The notes under the pieces: generated by a model
What the model was told of the DNA's origin: nothing
Seen by the model: only the letters and a program-made list of their open reading frames with translations
Databases searched by the model: none
Assembly: GCA_905197045.1 (NCBI GenBank)
Contig: CAJJXG010000001.1
Location: forward strand, 1 to 64,000
Source of the DNA: an uncultured Caryophanales bacterium
GTDB taxonomy: Bacteria > Bacillota_I > Bacilli_A > RFN20 > CAG-826
DNA length: 64,000 nt
Reading direction: 5' to 3'
Part shown: positions 26,094 to 36,168 of the stretch, one piece after another
Layout of the letters: each line of letters begins with the position of its first letter
How positions within the stretch are numbered: the stretch's first letter is position 1
Position numbers and translations under genes: made by a program

Positions 26094-26738
26094 TTAATAC
26101 TTTTCAGCAATATCTAAAATATCAGAAAATTGGGAAATTATTGGGACGTTTAACGCCTTTAAAACTTTTTCGCTATTATGACCAAAATTAACTAAAACTG
26201 GAGTTAAACCTAAAGCTTTAGCTACTTCAAAATCATGGGCTGTATCTCCAAGCATAATTGTATTTTTGGTATCAATATTATGATTTAAAATATACTCTTT
26301 CCCATATTCTAGTTTGCCTTTTGCAGCACGATTATCGCTAGCAATTATTCCATCAAAATAATCTAAGATTCCAAAAAATTTAAGTTGCTTTTCTAAAATT
26401 GTTCTTTCGCTTGCTGAATAGCAATAAAGTTTTACATTTTTTTCTTTTAGTTTCTTTAAAGTTTCTTTAACACCTTTATGTAAATGTGTTTCAGTTTCTT
26501 CTTTTGCTAAATATCCTTCAAAAAATCTTTTTGAGATATCTTTATAATCAATTTTAGTAAAATCAAAACCACATTTTTGATAGTAATTCTTAACTGGAAA
26601 GCAAAAATTTTCTAAATAAAAATTAATGTCGACTACCGGAAGACCATATTCTCTTGAGATTTCAGCTTCTACATCTGCACAAAGCTTTAAATCATCAAGT
26701 AAAGTTCCATTAAAATCAAAAAAGATATTCTTAATCAT
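26094..26738 (-). CDS. HAD-family hydrolase
   Basis: A 214-residue phosphatase-type HAD protein. DFNGTLLDD near the N-terminus replaces the usual DxDGT, with Asn where the second Asp-containing position often varies. It has a helical cap, motif II SAS, and MLGDTAHDFEVAKAL as the terminal acidic motif. The Asp nucleophile (first D of DFN) is present, but Asn in place of the second Asp would remove the general acid of true phosphatases, as in phosphonatase- or dehalogenase-like members. Substrate unknown. It lies 2 nt after the aminopeptidase stop, without a Shine-Dalgarno. Confidence 0.75.
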   Translation of the reverse strand: MIKNIFFDFNGTLLDDLKLCADVEAEISREYGLPVVDINFYLENFCFPVKNYYQKCGFDFTKIDYKDISKRFFEGYLAKEETETHLHKGVKETLKKLKEKNVKLYCYSASERTILEKQLKFFGILDYFDGIIASDNRAAKGKLEYGKEYILNHNIDTKNTIMLGDTAHDFEVAKALGLTPVLVNFGHNSEKVLKALNVPIISQFSDILDIAEKY

Positions 26739-26740
26739 AA

Positions 26741-28003
26741 TTATCTAAATTTAAGTGCCTTCTCAATATCATTAATCTCTTTAATAATTGAATTTGAAAG
26801 ATTATAACTTCCATCTTCAGTTACTAAAATATCGTCTTCAATTCTAATTCCAATACCTAATTCTTTAATATATATTCCTGGTTCATCTGTTATAACATTT
26901 CCTGGGACAAGAGGTAAATCACGATCAGATGGATCATGAGTATTAAGACCTAAATGATGACCAATTGAATGGAAATAGTATTTCTTTATTTCGGATTCAT
27001 TTTCAATAATTCCTAAATTTAAGAGGCCTTTTGCAAGGATTTCGCTTGCAAGAGAGTTTAATTCTTTTAAAGTTACCCCAGGTTTTATTGCTCTTATAAT
27101 TTCTTTATTGCAGTCTAAAACAACTTTATAAAGCTCTTTCTGCTTTTCAGTAAAAGTTCCGCTTGCTGGATAAGTTCTAGAAATATCACCACAATAAAAG
27201 TTGTTTTGACTACCTAAATCAAATAAAACTAAGTCGTTATCTTTAATTAAAGAATTAGCAAAAGGATAATGTAAAGTTGTCGCATTATCTCCACTAGCAC
27301 AAATTGTTGGGAACGATAATTCACTATGGTCATAATCTTGAATTGTATAGTAAAAAAGTGAAGAAAGTTGATATTCATAAAGTCCTGGTCTTATTTTCTT
27401 TAATATTGCTTTTAGACCAATATTTGTTTTATTAATTGCTTCTTTAATCTCATTTACTTCAGCAGGAGATTTAACCATTCTTTTTAAAATGATTGTTCTA
27501 TAAATATCTTTTAAAGTTAACCAAGGATAATTTAAAGTTAACTCTTGCCCAATATCTTCAGTTGTTTTGTATTCATCTAAAAGATTGTGTGGCTCTAAAT
27601 CAAGATATAAAGTATTTAATTGCTCAATCCCTGTTTTTTGCTTTGTTAAAACTAAGTTAAGTTCACTATGATAGGAATTTAAAGATAAAACATTTTTAAT
27701 TCCACTAATTTCTTTAGCTTCCTCAACTTTTAATCTTTTACCAGTCCATTTTTCAATATTTTCGTTTTGCTCAAGAATAAATAAACATTCATTAATAATT
27801 CCATCTTGTTTATAAGCAAGGAGAATAGAACTTTCTTGATTAATACCCGTTAGATAATAAAAATTTCTATTTACGATAAAATCATAATTTTCGTCAGCGC
27901 TTCTTTTTGGAGCAGCACCAGCAAAAAGAATTAACACACTATTATCATCAATTGATTGATAAATCTTCTCTCTTCTTTGACTAAACTCTTCTTTTGTAAT
28001 CAT
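26741..28003 (-). CDS. pepP: Xaa-Pro aminopeptidase (aminopeptidase P)
   Basis: A 420-residue M24B metallopeptidase with a N-terminal creatinase-like domain (about 1-165) and a pita-bread catalytic domain. The dinuclear metal ligands are visible: D in LFDLGSQ, D in CGDISRTYP, H in GHHLGLNTHDP, E in DEPGIY and E in IRIEDDI. It removes N-terminal residues preceding proline in peptides. It lies 3 nt after mrp with AGG upstream and is in the yigZ operon. Confidence 0.92.
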   Translation of the reverse strand: MITKEEFSQRREKIYQSIDDNSVLILFAGAAPKRSADENYDFIVNRNFYYLTGINQESSILLAYKQDGIINECLFILEQNENIEKWTGKRLKVEEAKEISGIKNVLSLNSYHSELNLVLTKQKTGIEQLNTLYLDLEPHNLLDEYKTTEDIGQELTLNYPWLTLKDIYRTIILKRMVKSPAEVNEIKEAINKTNIGLKAILKKIRPGLYEYQLSSLFYYTIQDYDHSELSFPTICASGDNATTLHYPFANSLIKDNDLVLFDLGSQNNFYCGDISRTYPASGTFTEKQKELYKVVLDCNKEIIRAIKPGVTLKELNSLASEILAKGLLNLGIIENESEIKKYYFHSIGHHLGLNTHDPSDRDLPLVPGNVITDEPGIYIKELGIGIRIEDDILVTEDGSYNLSNSIIKEINDIEKALKFR

Positions 28004-28005
28004 AT

Positions 28006-28869
28006 TTATTTACCTAATTTTTTAATTTCTTCAATAACTGGAAGAATTTCATCCATTTCAACTTCTTCAACTTTTCCATTATCAATTAAAGAGCTAACGC
28101 CTTCTTTAATTGGAAGTTTAGCAAGTGCTTTAACACCTGTTTCTTTTGAAAATTCTTCAAGTTTACTTTTACCATAAATCTCAATTTTATGTTCACACTT
28201 TGGACATAAAACATAAGACATATTTTCAACTGCTCCAAGAATTGGAATATTCATCATTTTTGCCATATTTATCGCTTTTTTAACGATTAATGAAACTAAA
28301 TCTTGAGGTGAAGTTACAATCACGATTCCATCAATTGGTAAAGATTGAAAAGCAGTTAATGTAACATCACTTGTTCCTGGAGGCATATCGATTAATAAAA
28401 CCTCAAGTTCGCCCCAAGCAACTTCTGTATAAAATTGTTTTAAAAGTGAAGAAACAAGGCTTCCTCTCCAAATAATAGGATCATCTTCATGTTCAAGCAT
28501 CATATTTGAAGAAATTAATTTAATTTCACTTTCTGTAGAAGCAGGAACAATTAAACGGTCTTCATTTCCATAAGCTTGAGAATGAATATTAAATGATTTT
28601 GGGATTGATGGACCAACAATATCGCCATCTAAAATACCAACCTTAAAGCCTTCTTTATTTAAATAACTTGCAAGAAGAGAAGTTACAAAGCTTTTCCCAA
28701 CTCCGCCTTTTCCACTAACAACGCCAATTACTTTTTTAATTTTTGTACTTTTATTAGCGACACACTTTTGGATTCCACTATTTCCGCTTGCTCCGCAAGT
28801 TCCATCAGGATTTGCCGAAGCACAACCTGAACAATTTCCACCACAATCTGCTTTCATTAATTTAATCAT
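28006..28869 (-). CDS. mrp: Mrp/NBP35-type P-loop Fe-S carrier ATPase
   Basis: A 287-residue protein. The N-terminal CGGNCSGCASANPDGTC cluster resembles the ferredoxin-like extension of NBP35. A deviant Walker A GKGGVGKS follows near 45, then a DMPPGTSD region and a CPKC pair near 227-230 that bridges a 4Fe-4S cluster in the dimer. It is expected to load Fe-S clusters onto target enzymes, complementing nfu. GGAGG precedes the ATG, which overlaps the yigZ stop as ATGA. Confidence 0.93.
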   Translation of the reverse strand: MIKLMKADCGGNCSGCASANPDGTCGASGNSGIQKCVANKSTKIKKVIGVVSGKGGVGKSFVTSLLASYLNKEGFKVGILDGDIVGPSIPKSFNIHSQAYGNEDRLIVPASTESEIKLISSNMMLEHEDDPIIWRGSLVSSLLKQFYTEVAWGELEVLLIDMPPGTSDVTLTAFQSLPIDGIVIVTSPQDLVSLIVKKAINMAKMMNIPILGAVENMSYVLCPKCEHKIEIYGKSKLEEFSKETGVKALAKLPIKEGVSSLIDNGKVEEVEMDEILPVIEEIKKLGK

Positions 28870-29480
28870 TTCTCGATTTCCTCCTCATCAAGATAAGAAA
28901 CTTCCCCAACATATTCGACTTTTTTGAGGAATATATCTAAGCTCTCCTTAAAAAAGTTCTTATCTGCTAAAAAATCCACAATAATTCTATCATTAAATAA
29001 AGTCTTAATGCTTATATATTGCTTTTGTTTTAAGTAATTTAAAAATTTATCGTAAGTATCTAAATTAACTAAAACCCTAACTTTCTTCTTTTCAACAAGT
29101 TTTAAAACTTTGCTCTTTTTATAAGCTTCGTCAGCAGCAAGAGAATAACTTCTTGTTAAGCGGCCTGCTCCAAGAAGAGTTCCACCAAAGAACCTAACAA
29201 CTACTAGCCCTACATTAACTAAATTATGAACTTCTAAAATATTTAAAATAGGTTTCCCAGCAGTATTTGTTGGTTCGCCATTATCAGAAGATTTTTTCTC
29301 GTTTTCAATAATATAACCATAACAATAATGTCTTGCTTTTGGATAATCTTTTTTAATTTGTTCTAACTCACTTAAAAACTGCTCTTTACTATTTGCCTTA
29401 AAAATGATCCCATAAAACTTAGATTTTTCTACTTCGATAAAACTAACTTCTTTTTCTTTAATAGTGTATTTATTTTCCAT
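28866..29480 (-). CDS. yigZ: YigZ/IMPACT family protein
   Basis: A 204-residue protein with the N-terminal UPF0029/IMPACT domain: EVEKSKFYG, ARHYCYGYI, SSDNGEPTNTAGKPIL and VVVRFFGGTLLGAGRLTRSY are characteristic. A C-terminal DUF1949-like domain follows. Its molecular role in bacteria is unsettled; eukaryotic IMPACT affects GCN2 signalling. It is the first gene of yigZ-mrp-pepP-HAD and is read from the palindromic promoter shared with the CPBP gene. No Shine-Dalgarno is present. Confidence 0.9.
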   Translation of the reverse strand: MENKYTIKEKEVSFIEVEKSKFYGIIFKANSKEQFLSELEQIKKDYPKARHYCYGYIIENEKKSSDNGEPTNTAGKPILNILEVHNLVNVGLVVVRFFGGTLLGAGRLTRSYSLAADEAYKKSKVLKLVEKKKVRVLVNLDTYDKFLNYLKQKQYISIKTLFNDRIIVDFLADKNFFKESLDIFLKKVEYVGEVSYLDEEEIEK

Positions 29481-29490
29481 AAAACTTTTT

Positions 29491-29508
29491 AGTTATTATA
29501 TAATAACT
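29491..29508. promoter_or_regulatory. Palindromic divergent promoter with overlapping -10 boxes
   Basis: AGTTATTATATAATAACT is a perfect 18-bp palindrome filling the 33-bp gap between yigZ and the CPBP gene. It contains TATAAT on the plus strand (29499-29504; 9 nt before the CPBP ATG) and on the minus strand (29500-29495; 14 nt before the yigZ ATG), overlapping by 2 bp. Only one polymerase can occupy it at a time. Confidence 0.6.
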
Positions 29509-29513
29509 AACAT

Positions 29514-30461
29514 ATGAAAGAAAAAGTTAAGTGCAAAAAATGTGGGTTATTTATCGATAGTGATTGTCAAACTTGTCCTTATTGCGGTTACCCACAAAAT
29601 AGCGAATTAGAAAAAGAAAACAAAGCTAGTAAAAACATCGAAAACTTAATTAAAGATGATGTTGATTTTTCTGATTCGGAAACTAAAACAAATGAAAATT
29701 TTCATGAAAACAATGTTTCTAAAGATGATAATAAACTTCATTTTTTTAATTTTGAAAGTCGAGTGATGGATATTAAGCTTTCAAAAAATATCATTTTGTT
29801 TCTTGTTGGATACATTCTTTTAAACCTTGTCGCTTTTATTTTCTCAATGATAGCTCAAGCGTCGAATTCATGGTATTTTTTAGCTTCAGGAAAAGGCACT
29901 GCTGCAATAAACTTTGCAACTTATTTCTTTATTTTTGGTGTAATGTTTATTGTTTTAAATAACGATATCACTAAATTTTTTAAAGAATTTAAAGATAAAT
30001 ATACATGGATCTATGGTTTAGCTTTTGGCTTTTTACTCATGCTTGCAAGTAGCGCAGTAACTAGTTTAATGCAACTTTTTAAAGAAACCGGCGTTAATAA
30101 TAATGAAGCATCAATCGATGCAACAACCTCTCTTTTTCCATTTCTTTCAATACTTATTTTTGGAATTTTAGGCCCAATTTGTGAGGAATTTACTTATAGA
30201 GCCGGATTATTTTCCCTTATTAAACGCTACAATAGGGCTTTAGCTTATGTTGTTACTGCCTTATTTTTTGGCTTCATTCATTTTACTTTTAATCTTTCAA
30301 CAATTGTTGACGAATTAATTAATCTTCCAAGTTATATAGTTGCAGGATTACTTCTTTGTTATTTTTATGATTACAAAGGAATAGGAGCAAGTACTGTTGC
30401 TCATATAACAAATAACCTTTTTGCTTTAATCATGCAGCTTCTTTTATCTTCTTTAGGTTAA
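29514..30461 (+). CDS. CPBP family intramembrane metalloprotease with zinc ribbon
   Basis: A 315-residue protein. A N-terminal zinc ribbon (CKKC near 7-10 and CPYC near 22-25) is joined by an acidic, low-complexity linker to seven or eight membrane segments. The Abi/CPBP catalytic motifs are present: EEFTYR (EExxxR), FGFIHF (FxxxH) and HITNN (HxxxN). The family includes Rce1-type and bacteriocin-immunity proteases; targets here are unknown. No ribosome site precedes it; its -10 box is 9 nt before the ATG. Confidence 0.88.
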   Translation: MKEKVKCKKCGLFIDSDCQTCPYCGYPQNSELEKENKASKNIENLIKDDVDFSDSETKTNENFHENNVSKDDNKLHFFNFESRVMDIKLSKNIILFLVGYILLNLVAFIFSMIAQASNSWYFLASGKGTAAINFATYFFIFGVMFIVLNNDITKFFKEFKDKYTWIYGLAFGFLLMLASSAVTSLMQLFKETGVNNNEASIDATTSLFPFLSILIFGILGPICEEFTYRAGLFSLIKRYNRALAYVVTALFFGFIHFTFNLSTIVDELINLPSYIVAGLLLCYFYDYKGIGASTVAHITNNLFALIMQLLLSSLG

Positions 30462-30464
30462 CAA

Positions 30465-31355
30465 ATGAAAAAAGTATTATCATCAAATGCATTAAAAATC
30501 ATTGCATGTCTTGCCATGCTTTTTGATCATATTGGCAAAATTGTCTATTTATTTTTCCCAGCAGAAAGCATGTATTGGTTAAACTATGCTTTTTCAATTA
30601 TCGGACGCTTAGCTTTACCTATTTTTGTTTTCTTAATAATTGAAGGCTTTTATCATACAAAAAACATTAAAAAATATTTCATTAGATTGGGCATAATGGT
30701 CGCGATAATTGGCCTTTCAGAAATCATTTTAGCCTTCATCCCTTCTTTAAATATGACTGATACATTATTTAAAGCTGGAAATATATTCATTGATTTACTT
30801 TTAATTTTATTAACCTTATTTTTTTATCATTCAAAAGAAGTTAGATTAAGAATTTGTGTAATTTTCCCTTTAGCCTATTTTATTATTTCCTTGCTTTTAC
30901 AAAATGAAACTATCTTTATATTTAATGATAATTTAAAAGCAATAATGTCAGGCTTTTTAACTCAATACTCTTTTATTTCTCCTCTTATCATCGTTTTATA
31001 TCTTTTAATTCATTATATTTATAACTATATAATTCATAGAAAATACGATGAAGAAGCCTTAAAAACCATTGATATTGAAAGTTTTAAAAGAGATATTAGA
31101 ACGAATTCTTATATCTTAGCTATCTCGCTTATTTCATTATTAATGTATTCGTTTACCTACTTAATTCAAGATAACACTATTTTAAATACATCTTATGTAA
31201 TTAATACATATTTCATTCTCTCAATTTTTGTTATTTATTTTTATAATGGGAAGCTAGGAAAAACAAATCAATACATTCAAGGTGCATATTATTTGTTTTA
31301 TCCTCTACATCTAGGTATCATTTTTCTAATAACTTATCTAATAAGTTTATTCTAA
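30465..31355 (+). CDS. TraX family membrane protein
   Basis: A 296-residue polytopic protein with the TraX opening (ALKIIACLAMLFDHIGK and GRLALPIFVFLIIEGF) and about eight membrane helices. TraX of the F plasmid acetylates pilin; chromosomal Firmicute homologues have no known substrate and are common in gut species, so surface or lipid acylation is only a guess. It lies 3 nt after the CPBP gene, with AGG upstream. Nothing nearby suggests conjugation. Confidence 0.82.
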   Translation: MKKVLSSNALKIIACLAMLFDHIGKIVYLFFPAESMYWLNYAFSIIGRLALPIFVFLIIEGFYHTKNIKKYFIRLGIMVAIIGLSEIILAFIPSLNMTDTLFKAGNIFIDLLLILLTLFFYHSKEVRLRICVIFPLAYFIISLLLQNETIFIFNDNLKAIMSGFLTQYSFISPLIIVLYLLIHYIYNYIIHRKYDEEALKTIDIESFKRDIRTNSYILAISLISLLMYSFTYLIQDNTILNTSYVINTYFILSIFVIYFYNGKLGKTNQYIQGAYYLFYPLHLGIIFLITYLISLF

Positions 31356-31374
31356 TCATTAAGGAGGATAAAAA

Positions 31375-31686
31375 ATGTTAATTCACTTAGAAAAAGGACA
31401 AGATTTTAATACTTTAATTAAAAATGGTGTTGTACTCGTTGATTTTTTTGCTACTTGGTGCGGACCATGCAAAATGCTTTCACCTGAACTTGAAAAACTT
31501 GCTGAAAAAAGAAACGATGTTACTGTTTTAAAAGTTGATATCGATCAATTTGAAGAAATTGCTGCCATGTATAATGTTAGAGTTGTTCCAACTTTAATCT
31601 TATTTAAAGATGGAGCTAACCTTTCTGTTTCAACTGGTTTTAAACCTGTTGCAAGCCTTGAAAGATTTGTTGATACTGCTTTTTAA
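31375..31686 (+). CDS. trxA: Thioredoxin
   Basis: A 103-residue thioredoxin with the active site WCGPC near 29-33 and cis-Pro in VVPTLI. It reduces disulfides in the cytosol, fed by thioredoxin reductase (not seen here). AAGGAGG gives it the strongest ribosome site of its operon. A terminator pair follows. Confidence 0.95.
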   Translation: MLIHLEKGQDFNTLIKNGVVLVDFFATWCGPCKMLSPELEKLAEKRNDVTVLKVDIDQFEEIAAMYNVRVVPTLILFKDGANLSVSTGFKPVASLERFVDTAF

Positions 31687-31697
31687 TTAAAAAGAAA

Positions 31698-31774
31698 TGT
31701 AAATAAAAAATTCACGCTCCTACCAGTGTGATTTTTTTATTTACACAAAAAGCCTGCAAATCTAGGCTTTTTTT
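31698..31774. terminator. Long hairpin plus bidirectional terminator after trxA
   Basis: A long AT-rich imperfect hairpin (31698-31745, arms TGTAAATAAAAA and TTTTTTATTTACA with a GC-rich tip) is followed by AAAAAGCCT/AGGCTTTTT (31747-31772) with T runs on both strands. The second serves trxA and, from the other side, the activase gene. Confidence 0.8.
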
Positions 31775-31781
31775 CTATTTA

Positions 31782-34700
31782 TTATTGCTTTTTCTCTTCT
31801 TCTTTAAGATTATTTTTAGCGTTTTCAAGCATCATTTTAATTCTGTTTAATTGATTGACCTGGCTTGCTCCACTATCATAATCAATTGCAATAATATTTG
31901 CTTTAGGGAAGCGATGATGTAACTCTTTAATTACGCCTTTACCAACAATATGATTTGGTAAGCAAGCAAAAGGTTGAGTACAAACAATATTACTCACTCC
32001 GCTTTCAATAAGATCAACCATCTCGCCTGTTAAAAGCCAACCTTCTCCGGTTTGATTACCAAGCGAAACGATTCCATTAACATTTTTTGCTGTTTCTTCA
32101 ATTCTATGAGGGGAGTCAAAGTTTTTACTTTCATCTAAATACTTTCTCATAGTCTTTCTAAAGTTTTCGGCAATATTGATTACAGTCTGAGAAAGTTTAG
32201 ATAAAAATTTACTTTTTCCTAAATGCTCCGCTTTAAATTCGTTGTTATAGAAACAATAAAGGAAGAAATCGAGTAAATCAGGTACAACAGCTTCGGCACC
32301 TTCTTTTTCTAAAGTATCAACTAAATAGTTATTAGCATAGTCTGAAAACTTAACAAGAATCTCACCAACTACACCAACCCTTGGTTTTTTAATGTCACTT
32401 CTTGGAACATTATCAAATTCGTTAATACAATCTTTGAGCATCTTATTGAATTCTTTAACATTCATTTTCTTGCTTTCAAAATATTTAAGTCCTCTTTCTT
32501 CATATTTTTTATAAAGAGCATTAGTTTCACCTTTATTTAGTTCATAAGGTCTAGTATGGAAAAGGACTCTCATTAAAACATCGCCATAAATTACTGCCTG
32601 AATGGCCTTATATATTAAAGGAAGTGTAATTTTAAAACCTGGATTTTCTTCAAGACCACTTAAATTAACAGATATAACTGGGATTTGCGCCATATTTGCT
32701 TTTTTAAGGGCTCTTCTAATAAAGCCAATATAATTGCTAGCTCTACATCCTCCTCCAGTTTGAGACATTACAAGAGCAACTTTATTTAAATCATATTTCC
32801 CACTTTGTAATGCTTCCATCATTTGGCCTACAACAATTAAAGAAGGATAACAAGCATCGTTATTTACATATTTTAGACCTAAATCAATTGGAGCCTTTCC
32901 GCTTGGATTAAGCACTTCAACATCATATCCAAACGTTTTCATAACGACTTCGAGTTGCTTAAAATGGATTCTCGACATATTAGGAACAAGAATTTTGTAA
33001 TTCTTTTTCATTTCTTTAGTAAAAACAACTTTATCAATACTAGTTTTAGTAACGTTTACTAAATTTTGTTCAATTTCTCGAGATTTCAATGCCGCAATTA
33101 AAGAACGAATTCTAATTCTAGCCGCTCCTAAATTAGAGATTTCATCAATTTTTAAAACAGTATAGATATTATTAGAATCAGTTAAAATTTCACTAACTTG
33201 GTCAGTTGTAACAGCATCTAGCCCACAACCAAAAGAGTTCAATTGTACTAAATCTAAATCATTTCTTGTTCTAACAAAAGCTGCCGCTTTATATAAACGA
33301 GAATGATACATCCATTGATCATTAACTCTTAAAGGTCTATCTAAAAGGCATTCTCCTAAAGGAGCAACAGCATCTTCAGTTAATACAGCAAAGCCATAGC
33401 TTTCAATCATTTCAGGGATTCCATGGTTAATCTCTGGGTCAAGATGATATGGTCTTCCTGCTAAAACAATTCCTCTTTTTTTGTTAATTTCCATCCATCT
33501 TAAAACTTCATTGCCTTTTTCTTCTACGTCATGTTTAAAGCGTAATAATTCAAAATATGCGTGTTTTGCAGCGTTTTTTGTTAAATTCTTTGGTATATTA
33601 AACTCTTTTTCAAAAATATTAGCGAGTTCAATTGAGGCGACTTCTTTATTTGTTAAGCTCAAAAACGGATTAATAAAACGAACATTAAATTTCTTTAAAT
33701 TCTCGACATTATTTTTAATATTTTCAGGATAACTTGTTACAATTGGACAATTAAAATGATTGTTAGCTTCTTTTGTCTCGTTTCTTTCATAAGGAATCGA
33801 AGGATAAAAAATAGTCTTAATTCCATTTTGAATTAACCATTCTATATGACCATGAACAAGTTTAGCTGGATAGCATTCTGATTCACTAGGAATTGATTCG
33901 ATTCCTAATTCATAAATAGAATGATAGCTTTCTGGAGAAAGAACCAATCTAAAACCAAGTTCTTTAAAAAACGTTGCCCAGAAAGGGTAATTTTCATAAA
34001 TATTTAAAACTCTTGGAAGCCCAATTTCCCCTCTTGTTGCTTCATCAATTGTAAGTGGCTCATAATCAAATAATCTTTTATATTTCCGCTTGTACATATT
34101 TGGAGCGTCAATTTTCCTTTTTGTATTATTAACAAATCTTTCGCAACGATTGCCAGAAATAAAGCTTTTATGGTTTGAAAAAGTGTTAATTGTCAAAATG
34201 CAATTATTACTACATCCTTTACAATGAGAAAAATGTGTTTTATAAGTTAATTTAATCGCTTCATCTAAACTAACCATTGTTGTTTCGATTTTATTATATT
34301 TATAGTTTTCTTTAGCAACTAAAGCTGCGCCAAAAGCACCCATGATACCACTAATATCAGGTCGAATAACTTCTTTATCAAGGATTTTTTCTAACGCTCT
34401 TAAAACTGCATCATTATAAAAAGTTCCCCCTTGAACAACAACATTTTCACCTAAATCTTCTTTTGAGGTTAATTTAATAACTTTATATAGTGCATTTTTT
34501 ATAACAGAATAAGCAAGTCCACTAGAAATGTCTCCTACTGAAGCTCCTTCTTTTTGTGCTTGCTTAACATTGCTATTCATAAAAACAGTGCATCTTGATC
34601 CTAAATCAACCGGAGATTTTGCAAATAAAGCTTCTTTTGCAAATTCTTCAACACTATGATTTAAAGATTTAGCAAATGTTTCAATAAAAGAGCCACAGCC

Positions 34701-36038
34701 TGAAGAGCAAGCTTCATTAAGTAAAACCGAGTCAACACTGCCATCCTTAATTTTGACGCATTTCATATCTTGTCCACCAATATCTAAAATGCAATCAACA
34801 TTTTTATTAAAGAATTTAGCCGCCTTATAATGGGTGATTGTTTCAACTTCACCATAATCAAGCCCAAAGGCAGACTTAATCAATTCTTCGCCATAACCTG
34901 TTGAACAAGATTGAACAATTTTTATATCTGAATGAATGACTTTTTCTAATTCTATAAATCCTTTTTTTGTTGCTTCAATTGGTGAACCTTCATTAGAAAC
35001 ATAATAACTAAATAGAAGATTACCTTCTTTATCTATAAGAGCTATTTTAGTTGTCGTACTTCCAGCATCAATCCCTAAATAGGCTTCTCCACTATATTTA
35101 GATATATCTTTTTTCTTAACTCGAGCTAATCCATGACGAATCTTAAAGTCTTCGTATTCCTTTTCATTTTCAAATAAAGGCTCTAAATTTTTAATATCGC
35201 TTCCTAATTTCAAAGACGAATTTAGACTTTCAATAAGTGTGTGTAAAATAATACTTCTATTTTCACACTCATCTAAAGCGGCACCAATTGCTGGATATAA
35301 ATGTGAATCTTCAGGTGCAAATACGTTTTCATCACTTAAATTTAAGGTTTCAATAAAAGTATTTTTAAGTTCAGGAAGAAAATGTAATGGACCTCCTAAA
35401 AAAGCTACATTCCCTCGAATAGGTTTGCCACAAGCTAAACCAGATATAGTTTGATTTACGACCGCTTTAAATATAGATTTTGCAAGATCGTTTTTACTTG
35501 CCCCATCATTAATTAATGGTTGAATATCAGTTTTTGCAAAAACTCCACATCTTGCAGCAATTGGATAAATTACCTGATAGTCCTTTGCTAACTCATTAAG
35601 TCCACTTGCATCAGTCTTTAATAAAGAAGCCATTTGATCAATAAAAGAGCCAGTTCCACCTGCACATATTCCATTCATTCTTTCATCGATTCCATGGTCA
35701 AAATAGATGATTTTTGCATCTTCACCACCTAATTCAATGGCAACATTTGTTTGTGGGCTCTTTAATTTGATTACTCTAGCTTCAGCGACGACTTCTTGAA
35801 CAAAAGATATTTTTAAAGCTTTAGATAGACCTAAACCTCCTGATCCTGTAATGAAGACTTTACAACTAATATCACCAAGTTTTTCTTTAGCATCATTTAA
35901 AACCGCTTTTAAAGTATCAATAATAGAGGCAAAGTGTCTTCTATAATCTGAAAAGAGAACTTCGTTGTCCTTGTTTAAAATTGCAACTTTAACAGTTGTA
36001 CTTCCTATATCAATACCTAAAGAATAAGCTTTTTCCAT
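31782..36038 (-). CDS. Giant 2-hydroxyacyl-CoA dehydratase activase-related protein
   Basis: A 1418-residue multidomain protein. Two tandem actin-like BadF/HgdC ATPase domains ([14 protein letters not shown] near 8; [15 protein letters not shown] near 323) carry the CAGGTGSF and CSSGCGSF cysteine motifs that bind the bridging 4Fe-4S cluster. A DUF2229 region (about 640-890) and a C-terminal HgdB-like dehydratase-D domain follow. The archetypal activase couples ATP hydrolysis to one-electron reduction of hydroxyacyl-CoA dehydratases; this fused form is widespread in anaerobes with no assigned substrate. No dehydratase gene adjoins. It has no Shine-Dalgarno; TATAAT ends 10 nt before the ATG. 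Confidence 0.9.
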   Translation of the reverse strand: MEKAYSLGIDIGSTTVKVAILNKDNEVLFSDYRRHFASIIDTLKAVLNDAKEKLGDISCKVFITGSGGLGLSKALKISFVQEVVAEARVIKLKSPQTNVAIELGGEDAKIIYFDHGIDERMNGICAGGTGSFIDQMASLLKTDASGLNELAKDYQVIYPIAARCGVFAKTDIQPLINDGASKNDLAKSIFKAVVNQTISGLACGKPIRGNVAFLGGPLHFLPELKNTFIETLNLSDENVFAPEDSHLYPAIGAALDECENRSIILHTLIESLNSSLKLGSDIKNLEPLFENEKEYEDFKIRHGLARVKKKDISKYSGEAYLGIDAGSTTTKIALIDKEGNLLFSYYVSNEGSPIEATKKGFIELEKVIHSDIKIVQSCSTGYGEELIKSAFGLDYGEVETITHYKAAKFFNKNVDCILDIGGQDMKCVKIKDGSVDSVLLNEACSSGCGSFIETFAKSLNHSVEEFAKEALFAKSPVDLGSRCTVFMNSNVKQAQKEGASVGDISSGLAYSVIKNALYKVIKLTSKEDLGENVVVQGGTFYNDAVLRALEKILDKEVIRPDISGIMGAFGAALVAKENYKYNKIETTMVSLDEAIKLTYKTHFSHCKGCSNNCILTINTFSNHKSFISGNRCERFVNNTKRKIDAPNMYKRKYKRLFDYEPLTIDEATRGEIGLPRVLNIYENYPFWATFFKELGFRLVLSPESYHSIYELGIESIPSESECYPAKLVHGHIEWLIQNGIKTIFYPSIPYERNETKEANNHFNCPIVTSYPENIKNNVENLKKFNVRFINPFLSLTNKEVASIELANIFEKEFNIPKNLTKNAAKHAYFELLRFKHDVEEKGNEVLRWMEINKKRGIVLAGRPYHLDPEINHGIPEMIESYGFAVLTEDAVAPLGECLLDRPLRVNDQWMYHSRLYKAAAFVRTRNDLDLVQLNSFGCGLDAVTTDQVSEILTDSNNIYTVLKIDEISNLGAARIRIRSLIAALKSREIEQNLVNVTKTSIDKVVFTKEMKKNYKILVPNMSRIHFKQLEVVMKTFGYDVEVLNPSGKAPIDLGLKYVNNDACYPSLIVVGQMMEALQSGKYDLNKVALVMSQTGGGCRASNYIGFIRRALKKANMAQIPVISVNLSGLEENPGFKITLPLIYKAIQAVIYGDVLMRVLFHTRPYELNKGETNALYKKYEERGLKYFESKKMNVKEFNKMLKDCINEFDNVPRSDIKKPRVGVVGEILVKFSDYANNYLVDTLEKEGAEAVVPDLLDFFLYCFYNNEFKAEHLGKSKFLSKLSQTVINIAENFRKTMRKYLDESKNFDSPHRIEETAKNVNGIVSLGNQTGEGWLLTGEMVDLIESGVSNIVCTQPFACLPNHIVGKGVIKELHHRFPKANIIAIDYDSGASQVNQLNRIKMMLENAKNNLKEEEKKQ

Positions 36039-36048
36039 AGCAATAATT

Positions 36049-36054
36049 ATTATA
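36049..36054 (-). promoter_or_regulatory. -10 box 10 nt before the activase gene
   Basis: TATAAT on the minus strand, 10 nt before the ATG of the activase-like gene; no ribosome binding site in between. Confidence 0.5.
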
Positions 36055-36133
36055 ATTAAAACTTAAAAATAAAACACATTTAAACTATCAAGCATGAAAT
36101 ATTTTTCTAATATAAAGTTAATTAATTTAACAG

Positions 36134-36163
36134 TTTTCAGAAAAAGAAAACTTTTTCTGAAAA
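36134..36163 (-). terminator. Hairpin after the acetyltransferase gene
   Basis: TTTTCAGAAAAAG (36134-36146) and CTTTTTCTGAAAA (36151-36163) form a 13-bp stem with a four-A loop just beyond the acetyltransferase stop. The U tract is weak, so it may be a stabilising 3' hairpin rather than a strong terminator. Confidence 0.55.
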
Positions 36164-36168
36164 TTAAA

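Noticed and set aside
30465..31355. Conjugative element because of the TraX homologue
   Set aside because: No relaxase, integrase, coupling protein or pilin gene is near; chromosomal TraX homologues are common.
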